Assembly (NCBI GenBank): GCA_021848465.1
Contig: JAJZUP010000004.1
Span: 62,001 to 126,000 of the forward strand
From: Pseudomonadota bacterium
GTDB taxonomy: Bacteria > Pseudomonadota > Gammaproteobacteria > Burkholderiales > Gallionellaceae
Length of the DNA stretch: 64,000 nt
Direction: 5' to 3'
Part shown: positions 18,317 through 27,491 of the stretch, in pieces
Position numbering within the stretch: position 1 is the first letter of the stretch
Layout: each line of letters starts with the position of its first letter
The notes under the pieces: model-generated
The model's input: only the letters and a program-made list of their open reading frames with translations
Databases searched by the model: none
Told to the model about the DNA's origin: nothing
Position numbers and translations under genes: made by a program

Positions 18317-20440
18317 ATGGTGTGTGGAAAAGGAAGTGCCGTTGCGGTGTGCCTGGTGACAGGCTGGGTAGGCAATTCGTCAGCCCAGCAACTGAGCGAG
18401 GAGGAGCAGTTGGCGCTGGTTTACGGCGATCGCGATACGGTCAGTATCGCCACCGGCAGCAAACAATTGTTGCGCCGTGCACCGGCGGTGGCAACCGTGA
18501 TCACGGCCGAAGACATCAAGGCGATAGGGGCCACCAGCCTGGACGACGTGATGGAATCCGTACCCGGGGTGCATGTGACACGCTCTTACCAGTCCAATTT
18601 TTCGATTTATTCGATCAGGGGCATCGGGGCCAACCAGACCACCAATCCGCAGGTGCTGATGCTGCAAAACGGAGTGCCGACCAATACCATGTTCCGCGGT
18701 GACCGCGGGCAGGCCATCGGTGCGCCGCTGCTGGAAAATGTCGAGCGCATCGAGATCATTCGCGGCCCCGGTTCAGCCTTGTATGGCGCGGATGCCTTTT
18801 CCGGCGTGATCAATATCATTACCAAAAATGCAGAGACGGCACCCGGTACTACAACGGGCATGCGTGCCGGCTCATTCAACTCGCAGAATGTCTGGGTGCA
18901 GCACGGCAGCCGGCGCGGTGCGCTGGATGTAGCGGCGTATTTGCAGGCCGGACGGACTGATGGCGCCGGGCAAATTGTCACGGCCGATGCCGTCACCCGG
19001 TTTAACCGTGCATTCGGTGGCTCGTCCAGCTATGCCCCGGGCCCGATGAGCACGAATGACGAAATGATCGATGGACAGCTTGACCTTGGCTATGAAAAAT
19101 GGCGTTTGCGCGGCGGTTACAAGCGGAGTTACGCGGGACTTGGTGTCGGCGCATCGTCCGCGCTGGATCCTGTCGGCAGGGAAAAGGGCGAGCGTATCAA
19201 TGCGGACCTTTCCTGGAATGATGAAGCATTCTCGCGGAACTGGGGGGTGGGCTTTACCGGGAGCTATCTTCAATATGCGGAAGATATGACCTACCAGATG
19301 TTTCCGCCGGGAACGGTGTTGCCGACCGGTACGTTTACCAACGGCATGCTGGGCATGCCGGGACGCTGGGAGCGACAGTACCGTTTTTCCGGCAATGCCA
19401 CCTACACGGGATTTGCCGACCACAGCGTGCGGTTGGGCGCCGGGCATGAAGACCTGGATATGTACCAGGTCAGGACGCTCAAGAATTTCTTGCTGAACGC
19501 ATCCGGGGTGCCGGTTCCAACCGGTGCGGTTATCGACTATTCCGCCATCCAGCCGCACCAGTTGCCGCACCGCCGCTTCAACGATTATGCCTATATCCAG
19601 GACGAGTGGAATTTCGCGCGCGACTGGGCGCTGACCGCAGGCCTGCGCAACGACAACTTTTCCGATTTCGGTAGCACCACCAACCCGCGCCTGGCGTTGG
19701 TGTGGGACACTACCTACGACCTTACTTCAAAACTGTTGTATGGCGAGGCTTTCCGCGCGCCTTCATTCAACGAGCAATACGGCGTTAACCCGGGGGCGGA
19801 CGGCAACCCGAATATCCGGCCGGAACGCATCAAGACCATCGAGGCCGCCTTTGCCTGGCAGGCGCAGCCGGATGTCAAACTTAACCTGAGTTTGTTCCGC
19901 CATATCATGAACGATACGATTCGAACTGTCGGTAAATCCGGCGGCGTGGGATTCCAGTTGACCAATACCGGCCAGTTGCACGGAAGCGGGGCTGAAATTG
20001 AAGTGGAGTGGAATGCGAGCCGCAAAGTGCGCGTGACGGCCAACCTTTCCTTGCAGGAGATGATCGATGAGAGTACCAGCATGGATGCCGGATATGCGCC
20101 GCGCAAGCATGCATTCGCCAAGGCGGAGTGGCAAATGGCGGGCAACTGGATGCTCGCCCCGCAGGTCAACTGGGTGGCCGACCGCCGCCGCGTACCGGGC
20201 GATACCCGTTCTCCGGTCCCGGATTACACCACGTTCGATATGACCTTGCGCAACTCGCTTGAGGGCGGAAAATGGGAACTGTCCGCCTCGGTACGCAACC
20301 TGTTTAACGCGACGGCGCTGGAGCCTACGCTTTATCTTGCCGCCCCGGGGAACGTGCCTTCATATCCAACCAGTGCGATTCCCTACGACCTTCCCGTGGC
20401 CCCGCGCACTCTTTGGTTACAGGCTGAACTTAAATTATGA
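18317..20440 (+). CDS. TonB-dependent outer-membrane receptor
   Basis: 707 residues. The signal peptide is cleaved near SSAQQ. A possible TonB box, DTVSIATG, lies about 30 residues further on. The plug domain (about 50-170) has PAVATVITAEDIKAIG, SLDDVMESVPGVHV, IRGIG and VERIEIIRGPGSALYGADAFSGVINI, and a C-terminal beta-barrel ends in aromatic-rich strands (TLWLQAELKL). It imports or senses a scarce ligand using the proton-motive force. It has no transporter partners but sits between a kinase and an ABC_sub_bind/kinase pair, with an ATGA overlap to the latter. Cobalamin would suit the corrinoid cassette upstream, but the ligand cannot be read from sequence. Confidence 0.92.
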   Translation: MVCGKGSAVAVCLVTGWVGNSSAQQLSEEEQLALVYGDRDTVSIATGSKQLLRRAPAVATVITAEDIKAIGATSLDDVMESVPGVHVTRSYQSNFSIYSIRGIGANQTTNPQVLMLQNGVPTNTMFRGDRGQAIGAPLLENVERIEIIRGPGSALYGADAFSGVINIITKNAETAPGTTTGMRAGSFNSQNVWVQHGSRRGALDVAAYLQAGRTDGAGQIVTADAVTRFNRAFGGSSSYAPGPMSTNDEMIDGQLDLGYEKWRLRGGYKRSYAGLGVGASSALDPVGREKGERINADLSWNDEAFSRNWGVGFTGSYLQYAEDMTYQMFPPGTVLPTGTFTNGMLGMPGRWERQYRFSGNATYTGFADHSVRLGAGHEDLDMYQVRTLKNFLLNASGVPVPTGAVIDYSAIQPHQLPHRRFNDYAYIQDEWNFARDWALTAGLRNDNFSDFGSTTNPRLALVWDTTYDLTSKLLYGEAFRAPSFNEQYGVNPGADGNPNIRPERIKTIEAAFAWQAQPDVKLNLSLFRHIMNDTIRTVGKSGGVGFQLTNTGQLHGSGAEIEVEWNASRKVRVTANLSLQEMIDESTSMDAGYAPRKHAFAKAEWQMAGNWMLAPQVNWVADRRRVPGDTRSPVPDYTTFDMTLRNSLEGGKWELSASVRNLFNATALEPTLYLAAPGNVPSYPTSAIPYDLPVAPRTLWLQAELKL

Positions 20441-21447
20441 GTTGCATGATACAGCCAACCTTGAACCGGCATCCTGTATTCAGGGCGCTGGCGGGGCTGT
20501 TATTGCTGGCAGCGCTGGTTGCCGGCAGTACGCAGGCATTTTCGGATATCGCCGGCAGCCAGGCGCGCAAGGCAATTGCCGGTTCCGGGCGGGTAGCCAT
20601 TGTTTATCCCGCTATCGGGGAGCCATACCGTTCGGTGTTCGAGCAGATCATCTCCGGCATCGAGAGCCAGACGGGAGGGCATACGACCAATTTCGAGGTT
20701 GGTGCCAATGCGGATTTCGGGGAACTGAAAAATAGCCTGCGGCAGCAAGGAGTCGAGGTCGTAATCGCGCTGGGGAGTCAGGGCGTCAAGTTTGCCGCCA
20801 CCCTGGATCGGGACATCGGTGTGGTGGCTGGCGGGGTCATCGCGCCAGCAGGCGATGAGCTGCACGATGCTCCGGTACAGAGTCTCTCGCCGGCACCGGC
20901 CTTGTTGTTCGGGCGGCTTAAACAGTTGATGCCGGGCGCGCGGCGGGTGTTTGCGGTTTACGAGCCGCGCCAGAACGGCTGGCTGATCCGGTACGCGAAA
21001 GAGGCGGCGCGGGCACAAGGTCTGGAGTTGGTGGCTTATGAGGGACAGGATATGCGCAGTGCTGCTGCGGCTTACCAGAATATCCTGTCTGTCGCGGACA
21101 GCCGTCGCGACGCGATCTGGCTGCTGCAGGATTCCATCGGGGCGGAAGGCGGGACCATTTTGCCGATGGTGCTGCAAGAAGCGTGGAATCACAATCTGGT
21201 CGTATTCTCCAGCAATTTCGGGCATGTCCGGCGTGGGGCGCTGTTCTCGCTGTATCCGGACAATGTCGGGATGGGGCGTCGGCTGGCCGGGATGGCGTTG
21301 GGGTTCCTGTCATCCGGCAGTTATGAGGAGCAGGGCATGATCCCGTTGCGCGAAGTTCAGGCGGCGATCAATCTGCGTACTGCTGAACATCTCGGGGTCA
21401 GGCCGGGAAAAGGCATGGAGTTTGGCATGGTGTTTCCTGAGCGTTGA
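20437..21447 (+). CDS. ABC_sub_bind-type periplasmic substrate-binding protein (orphan)
   Basis: 336 residues with an N-terminal signal or anchor (about 14-36, LAGLLLLAALVAG). Type I periplasmic fold features of the ABC_sub_bind (TrpX-like) family are visible: VAIVYPAIGEPYRSVFEQIISGI, VEVVIALGSQGVKFAA and MVLQEAWNHNLVVFSSN. The gene overlaps the TonB receptor by ATGA and is followed by kinase 3. No permease or ATPase is present. Together with the TonB receptor and kinase 3 it looks like an outer-membrane to inner-membrane sensing line, an inference from order. Confidence 0.8.
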   Translation: MSCMIQPTLNRHPVFRALAGLLLLAALVAGSTQAFSDIAGSQARKAIAGSGRVAIVYPAIGEPYRSVFEQIISGIESQTGGHTTNFEVGANADFGELKNSLRQQGVEVVIALGSQGVKFAATLDRDIGVVAGGVIAPAGDELHDAPVQSLSPAPALLFGRLKQLMPGARRVFAVYEPRQNGWLIRYAKEAARAQGLELVAYEGQDMRSAAAAYQNILSVADSRRDAIWLLQDSIGAEGGTILPMVLQEAWNHNLVVFSSNFGHVRRGALFSLYPDNVGMGRRLAGMALGFLSSGSYEEQGMIPLREVQAAINLRTAEHLGVRPGKGMEFGMVFPER

Positions 21448-21455
21448 GGCCGGAT

Positions 21456-22985
21456 ATGAAAAAAATTCTGGTTACCTTTTTGCATCACTACACCTTCCAA
21501 CGGCAGCTCGGGGTCATGATTACTGTCGGTATCCTGATGCTGGCTCTGTTGTCTTCACTGGCCGGAGCCTGGTTGGGTAATAACCGCATACGCCATGACA
21601 TTCTGGAGCAGGGGCGCAATGTCACCGAAAACCTGGCGCGCCAGAGCACCCTGGCCCTGGTGTATGCCTCTCCCGACAACGCCAATGAAGCTGTCCGGGC
21701 GACCTTGGGTTTTCCGGGGGTGACCGGGGTGGAGATCCGCGATGGCAGGCAGCGCGTATTGCTGACGCATGGGCAGATTAACCAGCCCGGGTTTGTCATG
21801 CAATCCATGGCTGGGAGGCATCGCGACGATGGGAATATGGCGGCAATCCTGGATGCGGAGAGTTCGGATGCATGGCGGTTTGTGGCGCCGGTGTATTCGC
21901 AGCCGCAAAGCTCGCCGTTCGCCGAGGAGTCGCGTCCAGAATTGCTGGGATATGCCACTGTCGTGATCAACAAGGAGGTACTTGAGCAGATGACCGCCAG
22001 CATTTTCGTGGCGAATCTGGGGACTTCGCTGTCATTTGCGCTGTTGTTCCTGCTCCTGATCCGCGCAATGGCGAATCGCATCACAAAGCCGCTTAACCAG
22101 TTGTCCGACAGCATGGGGCGGGCGGAAGACGGCGATATGAAGGTGCGGGCGGAATTGTCCGGCCCCGTGGATATTTCCGATATGGCGCATGCGTTCAACA
22201 ACATGATGACAAAGCTTGAGACACGTGAGGCGGAAATCAGGCTGCTCAACACCTCTCTTGAGCAGCGGGTAGAAGAGCGCACCGCGCAACTGGAGGCGGC
22301 GAACAAGGAACTGGAGGCCTTCTCCTACTCGGTGTCGCATGACTTGCGCACGCCGTTGCGGGCGATCGACGGTTTCTCGCGCATCGTGCTGGACGAATAC
22401 GCGGACAAGCTGGACGACGAAGGCAAGCGGCTGCTGAACATCGTGCGCAACAACTCGAACCGGATGGCGCAGCTGATCGACGACATCCTGCAATTCTCGC
22501 GCACCGGTCGGCTGGAAATTGCGTTCACCCAGGTCGACATGTCCGGCTTGGCACACGAAGTGGCGCAAGAGTTGCAGGAAACCGCGCCGAACCCGGCGCT
22601 GGAAATCCGCATCGGCGAACTGCCGCAAGTGAACGGCGACCGCACCATGCTGCGACAAGTCTTCGTGAACCTGCTGGCGAACGCGATCAAATTCAGCCGC
22701 GCACGCGAACTGCCGGTGGTTGAAGTCAAGGCGGAGCGCAGCGGGGAGGAGATCATCTACTCGGTGCGGGACAATGGCGCCGGGTTTGACATGCGCTATC
22801 AGGAGAAACTGTTCGGGGTATTCCAGCGGCTGCACACGATGGAAGAGTTCGAGGGCACCGGGATTGGGCTGGCGATCGTGAAGCGCATCGTGACGCGGCA
22901 CGGCGGTCGGGTGTGGGCCGAGGGCAAAGTCGGCGAGGGAGCCGTGGTTTATTTCGCGTTGCCGGCTGCGGTGCAGAGACAATGA
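21456..22985 (+). CDS. Membrane histidine kinase 3 (sensor-HAMP-HisKA-HATPase)
   Basis: 509 residues from the ATG at 21456 (GAGG upstream); a TTG at 21444 is an alternative. Order: membrane helix (about 17-40), periplasmic domain (41-180), second helix (about 183-203), HAMP (204-258), coiled coil, HisKA with His295 in VSHDLRTP, HATPase with [15 protein letters not shown] and GTGIGLAI. The catalytic half is almost identical to kinases 1 and 2 while the sensor half is unrelated, a clear module swap. It probably reads the ABC_sub_bind protein encoded just upstream. It ends with an ATGA overlap to kinase 4. Confidence 0.92.
   Translation: MKKILVTFLHHYTFQRQLGVMITVGILMLALLSSLAGAWLGNNRIRHDILEQGRNVTENLARQSTLALVYASPDNANEAVRATLGFPGVTGVEIRDGRQRVLLTHGQINQPGFVMQSMAGRHRDDGNMAAILDAESSDAWRFVAPVYSQPQSSPFAEESRPELLGYATVVINKEVLEQMTASIFVANLGTSLSFALLFLLLIRAMANRITKPLNQLSDSMGRAEDGDMKVRAELSGPVDISDMAHAFNNMMTKLETREAEIRLLNTSLEQRVEERTAQLEAANKELEAFSYSVSHDLRTPLRAIDGFSRIVLDEYADKLDDEGKRLLNIVRNNSNRMAQLIDDILQFSRTGRLEIAFTQVDMSGLAHEVAQELQETAPNPALEIRIGELPQVNGDRTMLRQVFVNLLANAIKFSRARELPVVEVKAERSGEEIIYSVRDNGAGFDMRYQEKLFGVFQRLHTMEEFEGTGIGLAIVKRIVTRHGGRVWAEGKVGEGAVVYFALPAAVQRQ
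22257..22971 (+). repeat. Near-identical kinase module, copy 3 of 3
   Basis: Shares its 5' boundary (CTTGAGCAGCGGGTAGAAGA) with copy 2 and its 3' end (GCGTTGCCGGCTGCGG) with copy 1. It is thus a mosaic of the two, as expected from recombination or gene conversion among the copies. Confidence 0.9.
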
Positions 22986-24643
22986 TTCAGCGCAGCGGAT
23001 ATCTTTCGAGGTTTACGCGCACCCTTTGGCTGACGGTTGTGTTTTTTGTGATGTTTGCCATTACCTTTTTTTTATATCTCAGGGCGGAGAGGCAGACTGA
23101 GCATGCCTATGAGTTGCGCCATCATTCTTTTGTCCTGGCCGATGAATTGCGGCAGTCGTCCGATGATCTTACGCGTATGGTGCGCACCTATGTCGCTACT
23201 GGCGATCCGATTTACAAACGGCATTACCAGGAAATCCTGAATATTCGCGACGGCAGGATGCCGCGTCCGGTCAGGTATGAGGATATATATTGGGATCTGG
23301 TGCTTGATGATGATCGTCGCCCAGCCCCTGATGGAGAGGCAATATCCCTGCTGGAGCGAATGCGCCTGGCAGGTTTTACTACAACAGAGTTGGCGGTGCT
23401 TGCCATGGCAAAGGCTAATTCGGATGCACTGACCAAGCCCGAGTTTGCCGCGATGGCGCTTATCGAGCCCCCACATCCGGCGACAGCAACCAATCGCCTT
23501 AAAGCGATGCGCATGCTGACCGATACCGCGTACCATTTGGCGAAGGCTGGCATCATGAAGCCAATCAGCGAGTTCTACAAAATGCTTGATGAGCGCACCC
23601 TGAAGGCAATCCGTGATGCCGAAAGGTTTGCAACTCTGCTTCGTTTGGCCTTGATTATGCTTGGCGCTGCGCTGGCTTTTTTGTTGTGGAGCGCGTATCG
23701 GGTGCTGTACGCAACCTTGGGGTGCTCGGTAGATGAGTTGCAAGAGCGCATTTCACGTCTCGGCAAAGGCGAGCTGTCATTGCCGATCCCGGTTGCGCGC
23801 GGCATGGAGGATAGTGTGCTGGCGTGGTTATCGGGAACGCAAAGGAGTCTTGCTCGACTGGATGCCGAGCGCAGGGCGGCGGAAGTGGAGGTGCGCCAGC
23901 TTAATGCCGTGCTTGAGCAGCGCGTGGCGCAACGCACAGAGCAGCTTGAAGCGGCAGGGCGGGAGCTTGAGGAGTTTTCCTATTCAATATCGCACAGCAT
24001 GCGCATCCCGTTGCGCGCACTCGACGGATTTTCGAAGATTTTGCTGGACGAGTACGGAACCACGCTGGATGACGAGGGAAAACGCCTGCTGAATGTAGTG
24101 CGCGATAATGCGCAACGCATGGGGCGATTGGTTGATGATATTTTGCACTACCTGAGTCTGGGGCGCAGGCCCCTGGAGCAGGCGCCGATCGACATGGACG
24201 GATTGGTGAGGGGGCTGTGTGCGGAAATTCAGGCGGCAACACCAGAGCGCAGTTTGCATTTTTCGATCGGAGAGCTGCCCCCGTCCAGGGGGGATTGGGT
24301 CATGATTCGGGAAACTTGGAGGAATTTGCTGTCCAATGCGGTCAAGTTTTCATGGGAAAGCGATTCTGTCTTGGTCGAGATTGGCGGTGCAGCCGGAAAC
24401 GAGGAGAATGTGTACTGCGTAAAGGACCATGGGGTGGGGTTTGATATGCGCTATGCGGATAAGCTGTTTCGCGTGTTTGAACGGGTGCATCCGACAGGGC
24501 AGTACGAGGGGTCTGGTATGGGGCTGGCTGTTGTAAAACGGATTGTCACGCGTCATGGCGGGCGGGTGTGGGCAGAGGGCAAGGTCAACGAAGGCGCTGC
24601 CATTTATTTTGCATTACCCAACAAGGGAGAGAATCATGGATGA
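22982..24643 (+). CDS. Membrane histidine kinase 4
   Basis: 553 residues from the ATG at 22982, overlapping the kinase 3 stop. A membrane helix (about 13-35) is followed by a long extracytoplasmic region (about 36-215) rich in charged helices ([17 protein letters not shown]), a second helix (about 222-243), a HAMP-like linker, coiled coil, HisKA with His338 in SISHSMRIP and HATPase ([20 protein letters not shown]). The residues after the phosphoacceptor (HSM rather than HDL) differ from its paralogues. The stop overlaps the Rcp1-like regulator by 8 bp, so this kinase and that regulator are probably a cognate pair. Confidence 0.9.
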   Translation: MIQRSGYLSRFTRTLWLTVVFFVMFAITFFLYLRAERQTEHAYELRHHSFVLADELRQSSDDLTRMVRTYVATGDPIYKRHYQEILNIRDGRMPRPVRYEDIYWDLVLDDDRRPAPDGEAISLLERMRLAGFTTTELAVLAMAKANSDALTKPEFAAMALIEPPHPATATNRLKAMRMLTDTAYHLAKAGIMKPISEFYKMLDERTLKAIRDAERFATLLRLALIMLGAALAFLLWSAYRVLYATLGCSVDELQERISRLGKGELSLPIPVARGMEDSVLAWLSGTQRSLARLDAERRAAEVEVRQLNAVLEQRVAQRTEQLEAAGRELEEFSYSISHSMRIPLRALDGFSKILLDEYGTTLDDEGKRLLNVVRDNAQRMGRLVDDILHYLSLGRRPLEQAPIDMDGLVRGLCAEIQAATPERSLHFSIGELPPSRGDWVMIRETWRNLLSNAVKFSWESDSVLVEIGGAAGNEENVYCVKDHGVGFDMRYADKLFRVFERVHPTGQYEGSGMGLAVVKRIVTRHGGRVWAEGKVNEGAAIYFALPNKGENHG

Positions 24644-25088
24644 CTCTGTAAAGGAAGTGGAAATCCTGCTGGTGGAAGACAATCCGACCGATGCCGAATT
24701 GTGCATGCGCGCACTGAAAAGAAACAAGATGGCCAATCAATTGGTCTGGGTGAAGGATGGTGCCGAGGCGCTGGATTTCATTTTTGCGACTGGGGCTTAC
24801 AGCAGCCGTAATGTGTGCAACGGCCCCAAGGTGATCCTGCTGGATTTGCAGTTGCCGAAAGTGGGCGGGATGGAGGTGCTGCGGCGGGTCAAGGCCGATG
24901 AGCGCACCCACAGTATCCCGGTTGTGATACTGACCTCGTCCAAGGAGGATCGGGATATTGCGGAAAGTTACGAGTTGGGCGTGAACAGTTACATCAGCAA
25001 GCCGGTTGAGTTCGATGCCTTTGCAAAAGTGGTGGCCGAACTGGGGATGTACTGGCTGCTGGTGAATCGTCCGCCGATCCTGAAATGA
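24636..25088 (+). CDS. Single-domain response regulator (Rcp1-like CheY-type)
   Basis: 150 residues from the ATG at 24636. It is a lone REC domain: [15 protein letters not shown] with the acidic pocket near the N-terminus, phosphoacceptor Asp70 in [12 protein letters not shown], conserved Thr/Ser in [10 protein letters not shown] and Lys in [11 protein letters not shown]. This long-loop form is the Rcp1 class that partners phytochrome-like and PAS/GAF kinases. With no output domain it can only act through protein contact or as a phosphate shuttle between the island kinases and the GGDEF and HD-GYP regulators. Overlaps both neighbours. Confidence 0.92.
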   Translation: MDDSVKEVEILLVEDNPTDAELCMRALKRNKMANQLVWVKDGAEALDFIFATGAYSSRNVCNGPKVILLDLQLPKVGGMEVLRRVKADERTHSIPVVILTSSKEDRDIAESYELGVNSYISKPVEFDAFAKVVAELGMYWLLVNRPPILK

Positions 25089-26677
25089 GCGAGATGATCG
25101 ACAATATAAAAAAACAGATACGTGTTCTGATGCTGGAGGATACGGATACGGATGCGGAACTGGCCGAGTATGAACTGCGCAAGGCCGGGATTGATTTTGT
25201 GACGCACCGTGCCGACCGGCGCGAGGGTTTTATCGAAGCGCTGGAAACCTTCCATCCCGATGTGGTGCTGTCCGATTACCACCTGCCCGACTTTAGCGGG
25301 CGCGAGGCATTGGAGATCGTGCAACGCAATTACCCGGATGTGCCGGTCATCATGGTGACCGGTGCGTTGCCGGACATTGAAGCCGTCGAACTGATTCATG
25401 CCGGTGCCAAGGATTATGTGCTGAAGGATCGCCGTGCGCGTCTGGTGCCGGCGATACAGCGCGCCCTGGCTTCGGTGGAAGAGGTCAAGGCGCGCAAGCA
25501 GGCGGAAAAATCCTTGCTGCGCTTGAATCTTACGTTGCGGGCTTTGAGTGCCGGTAACCATGCGCTGGTACATGCGAAGGACGAGCAGGAACTGTTGCAG
25601 GATATGTGTCGCGCCGTCACCGAAACCGGCTTTGCCCTGGCCTGGGTCGGTTATGCCATGCGTGACGAGAAAAAGAGCGTGGTTCCCATGTCCATGTCCG
25701 GGAAAGGGGTCGGATTTGTCGAAGGACTCGATATCAGTTGGGGCGATACCCCGCAGGGACAGGATACGACCGGGATGGCGGTGCGCCACGGAGCAACCCA
25801 GATCTGCCACGATATCCAGGCCGACGCGCACATGCTGCCATGGCGCGAGGTAGCCGAGAAGTACGGCTTTGCGTCGAGCATCGCCTTGCCGTTGAAGATT
25901 GATGGCACGGTGATCGGCGCGCTGACGCTGTATGCGGCGGAGGCGCATGTCTTTGATGCGGCGCAGGTGCAGTTGCTGGAGGAGATGGCGGACGACCTGG
26001 CGTTCGGGATCGCCAACCTGCGCATGCGCCAGGAGCTGGATGAGGCGATCCAGCAGCGCCAGCGCTATGCCGACGAGTTGCGGGCCAGCATGGAGGACGC
26101 CTTGCAGGCGATTTCGGCCACGCTGGAAGCGCGCGATCCTTATACCGCTGGTCACCAGCGCCGGGTGGCGCGGCTGGCGCGGGCGATTGCGGAAGAGCTT
26201 GGGCTGGAAAGCGAACAGATGCACGGCATCCACCTGGCCGGCATTGTGCATGATATTGGCAAGATTCATGTGCCCGCAGAGATCCTGAGCAAGCCCGGGC
26301 GGCTGAATGATTTCGAATATGGCCTGATCAAGCTGCATCCGCAGAGCGGCCACGAAATCCTCAAGGGCATCAGCTTTCCATGGCCGATTGCGCAGGCGGT
26401 GTTGCAGCATCACGAGCGCCTCAACGGTTCGGGCTATCCGCAAGGATTATCCGGGGACAACATCTTGCTGGAGGCGCGCATCCTGGCGGTGGCGGATGTG
26501 ATAGATGCCATGGCTTCGCATCGGCCCTATCGCGAGGGGCTGGGGCTGGAGGCGGCATTGCACGAATTGCGCAGCAACAGCGGCATCCTGTTCGATGCCG
26601 AAGTCGTGGCTGCCTGCATCCGCCTGGTGAGCGAAAAGAATTTCGATATTGAGAAACCGCTTGTGGGAGGGCGCTAG
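25085..26677 (+). CDS. Response regulator REC-GAF-HD-GYP (c-di-GMP phosphodiesterase)
   Basis: 530 residues. REC (about 10-130) has Asp64 in LSDYHLP; GAF spans about 150-310; the C-terminal HD-GYP (about 335-520) has [10 protein letters not shown] and [11 protein letters not shown]. In the last motif Asn replaces the more usual Asp (HHExxDGxGYP), so activity is likely but not certain. It would hydrolyse c-di-GMP and so oppose the REC-PAS-GGDEF protein at 3457, whose receiver is similar. The stop is 2 bp before the sdhB start, and the sdhB ribosome site (GGGAGGG) lies inside this gene. Confidence 0.9.
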   Translation: MSEMIDNIKKQIRVLMLEDTDTDAELAEYELRKAGIDFVTHRADRREGFIEALETFHPDVVLSDYHLPDFSGREALEIVQRNYPDVPVIMVTGALPDIEAVELIHAGAKDYVLKDRRARLVPAIQRALASVEEVKARKQAEKSLLRLNLTLRALSAGNHALVHAKDEQELLQDMCRAVTETGFALAWVGYAMRDEKKSVVPMSMSGKGVGFVEGLDISWGDTPQGQDTTGMAVRHGATQICHDIQADAHMLPWREVAEKYGFASSIALPLKIDGTVIGALTLYAAEAHVFDAAQVQLLEEMADDLAFGIANLRMRQELDEAIQQRQRYADELRASMEDALQAISATLEARDPYTAGHQRRVARLARAIAEELGLESEQMHGIHLAGIVHDIGKIHVPAEILSKPGRLNDFEYGLIKLHPQSGHEILKGISFPWPIAQAVLQHHERLNGSGYPQGLSGDNILLEARILAVADVIDAMASHRPYREGLGLEAALHELRSNSGILFDAEVVAACIRLVSEKNFDIEKPLVGGR

Positions 26678-26679
26678 CG

Positions 26680-27375
26680 ATGAAGTTGCGCATATACCGC
26701 TATAACCCGGATACTGATGCCGCACCGTACATGCAGGATTATGAGCTGGAGTTTGCCGCGCATGATGCGATGCTGCTCGATGCGTTGATGCTGTTGCGCC
26801 AGCAGGACGACAGCATCGGGTTCCGCAAGTCCTGCCGCGAAGGCGTGTGCGGTTCGGATGCGATGAATATCAACGGCCGCAACGGACTCGCCTGCATTAC
26901 GCCATTGTCCTCGCTGAAGCAGCCGATCGAACTGCGCCCCTTGCCCGGGTTGCCGGTGATCCGCGACCTGATCGTGGACATGACCCAGTTCTTCAAACAG
27001 TACCATTCAATCAAACCTTACCTGGTCAACAATGATCCGCCGCCCGAGACCGAGCGGCTGCAATCGCCCGCAGAACGCAGCGAGCTCGATGGCCTGTATG
27101 AGTGCATCCTGTGCGGCTGTTGCAGCACCTCCTGTCCCTCGTTCTGGTGGAACCCGGATAAGTTCGTCGGTCCGGCCGGCTTGCTACAGGCGTATCGTTT
27201 CATTGCGGATACGCGCGACCAAGCCACGTCCGAGCGCCTGGATAATCTGGAAGACCCATACCGGCTGTTCCGTTGCCACACCATCATGAACTGCGTGGAC
27301 GTTTGCCCCAAGGAATTGAACCCGACCGAAGCTATTGGCAAGATCAAGGACATGATGGTCAAGCGGGTGGTATGA
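26680..27375 (+). CDS. sdhB: Succinate dehydrogenase iron-sulfur subunit (SdhB)
   Basis: 231 residues, full length. The N-terminal 2Fe-2S ferredoxin domain has CREGVCGSD (Cys52, Cys57, Asp60 in the third position as in E. coli) and Cys72. The C-terminal domain carries CILCGCCSTSCP and CHTIMNCVDVCP for the 4Fe-4S and 3Fe-4S clusters. It passes electrons from SdhA to the membrane quinone. It is separated from sdhCDA by the 23-kb island, with no room for its own promoter in the 2-bp gap, so it is expressed either by read-through of the island or from a promoter inside the HD-GYP gene. Confidence 0.97.
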   Translation: MKLRIYRYNPDTDAAPYMQDYELEFAAHDAMLLDALMLLRQQDDSIGFRKSCREGVCGSDAMNINGRNGLACITPLSSLKQPIELRPLPGLPVIRDLIVDMTQFFKQYHSIKPYLVNNDPPPETERLQSPAERSELDGLYECILCGCCSTSCPSFWWNPDKFVGPAGLLQAYRFIADTRDQATSERLDNLEDPYRLFRCHTIMNCVDVCPKELNPTEAIGKIKDMMVKRVV

Positions 27376-27421
27376 GGGGCGGGATTCAGGAATTGCGGTT
27401 TAAGGATTTGGGAGCTGGGAA

Positions 27422-27491
27422 CTTGGATTTTGGATTGGGAGGGCAGCGTGGAACATGGTTTTGAGCAAAATCCCCAATCCGAATTCCAAAA
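27422..27491. repeat. Imperfect inverted repeat between sdhB and sdhE
   Basis: The left arm TTGGATTTTGGATTGGGA (27423-27440) pairs with the right arm 27471-27489 (TCCCCAATCCGAATTCCAA) with two mismatches and one bulge. Related GGATT/GGGA words run through 27380-27445. The 126-bp sdhB-sdhE gap is unusually long for this operon and looks like a small dispersed palindromic repeat. Confidence 0.5.

Larger units (their letters stand above)
3425..26679 (+). other. Signalling/corrinoid gene island splitting the sdh operon
   Basis: All genes here run on the plus strand. Most overlap or abut (ATGA or TGATG junctions); the only gaps above about 20 bp are 117 bp before the PhnD-like gene and the 32-bp leader before 3457. 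The block begins right after the sdhA stop and ends 2 bp before the sdhB start. I find no transposase, integrase, tRNA or terminal repeats at its edges. Gene order: REC-PAS-GGDEF; PhnD-like lipoprotein; kinase 1; ferredoxin-ASKHA; corrinoid/URO-D fusion; DUF1638; kinase 2; NMT1-like lipoprotein; kinase; TonB receptor; ABC_sub_bind protein; kinase 3; kinase 4; Rcp1-like regulator; REC-GAF-HD-GYP. That this is a later insertion into an ancestral sdhCDAB operon is inferred from the usual gene order. Confidence 0.8.
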
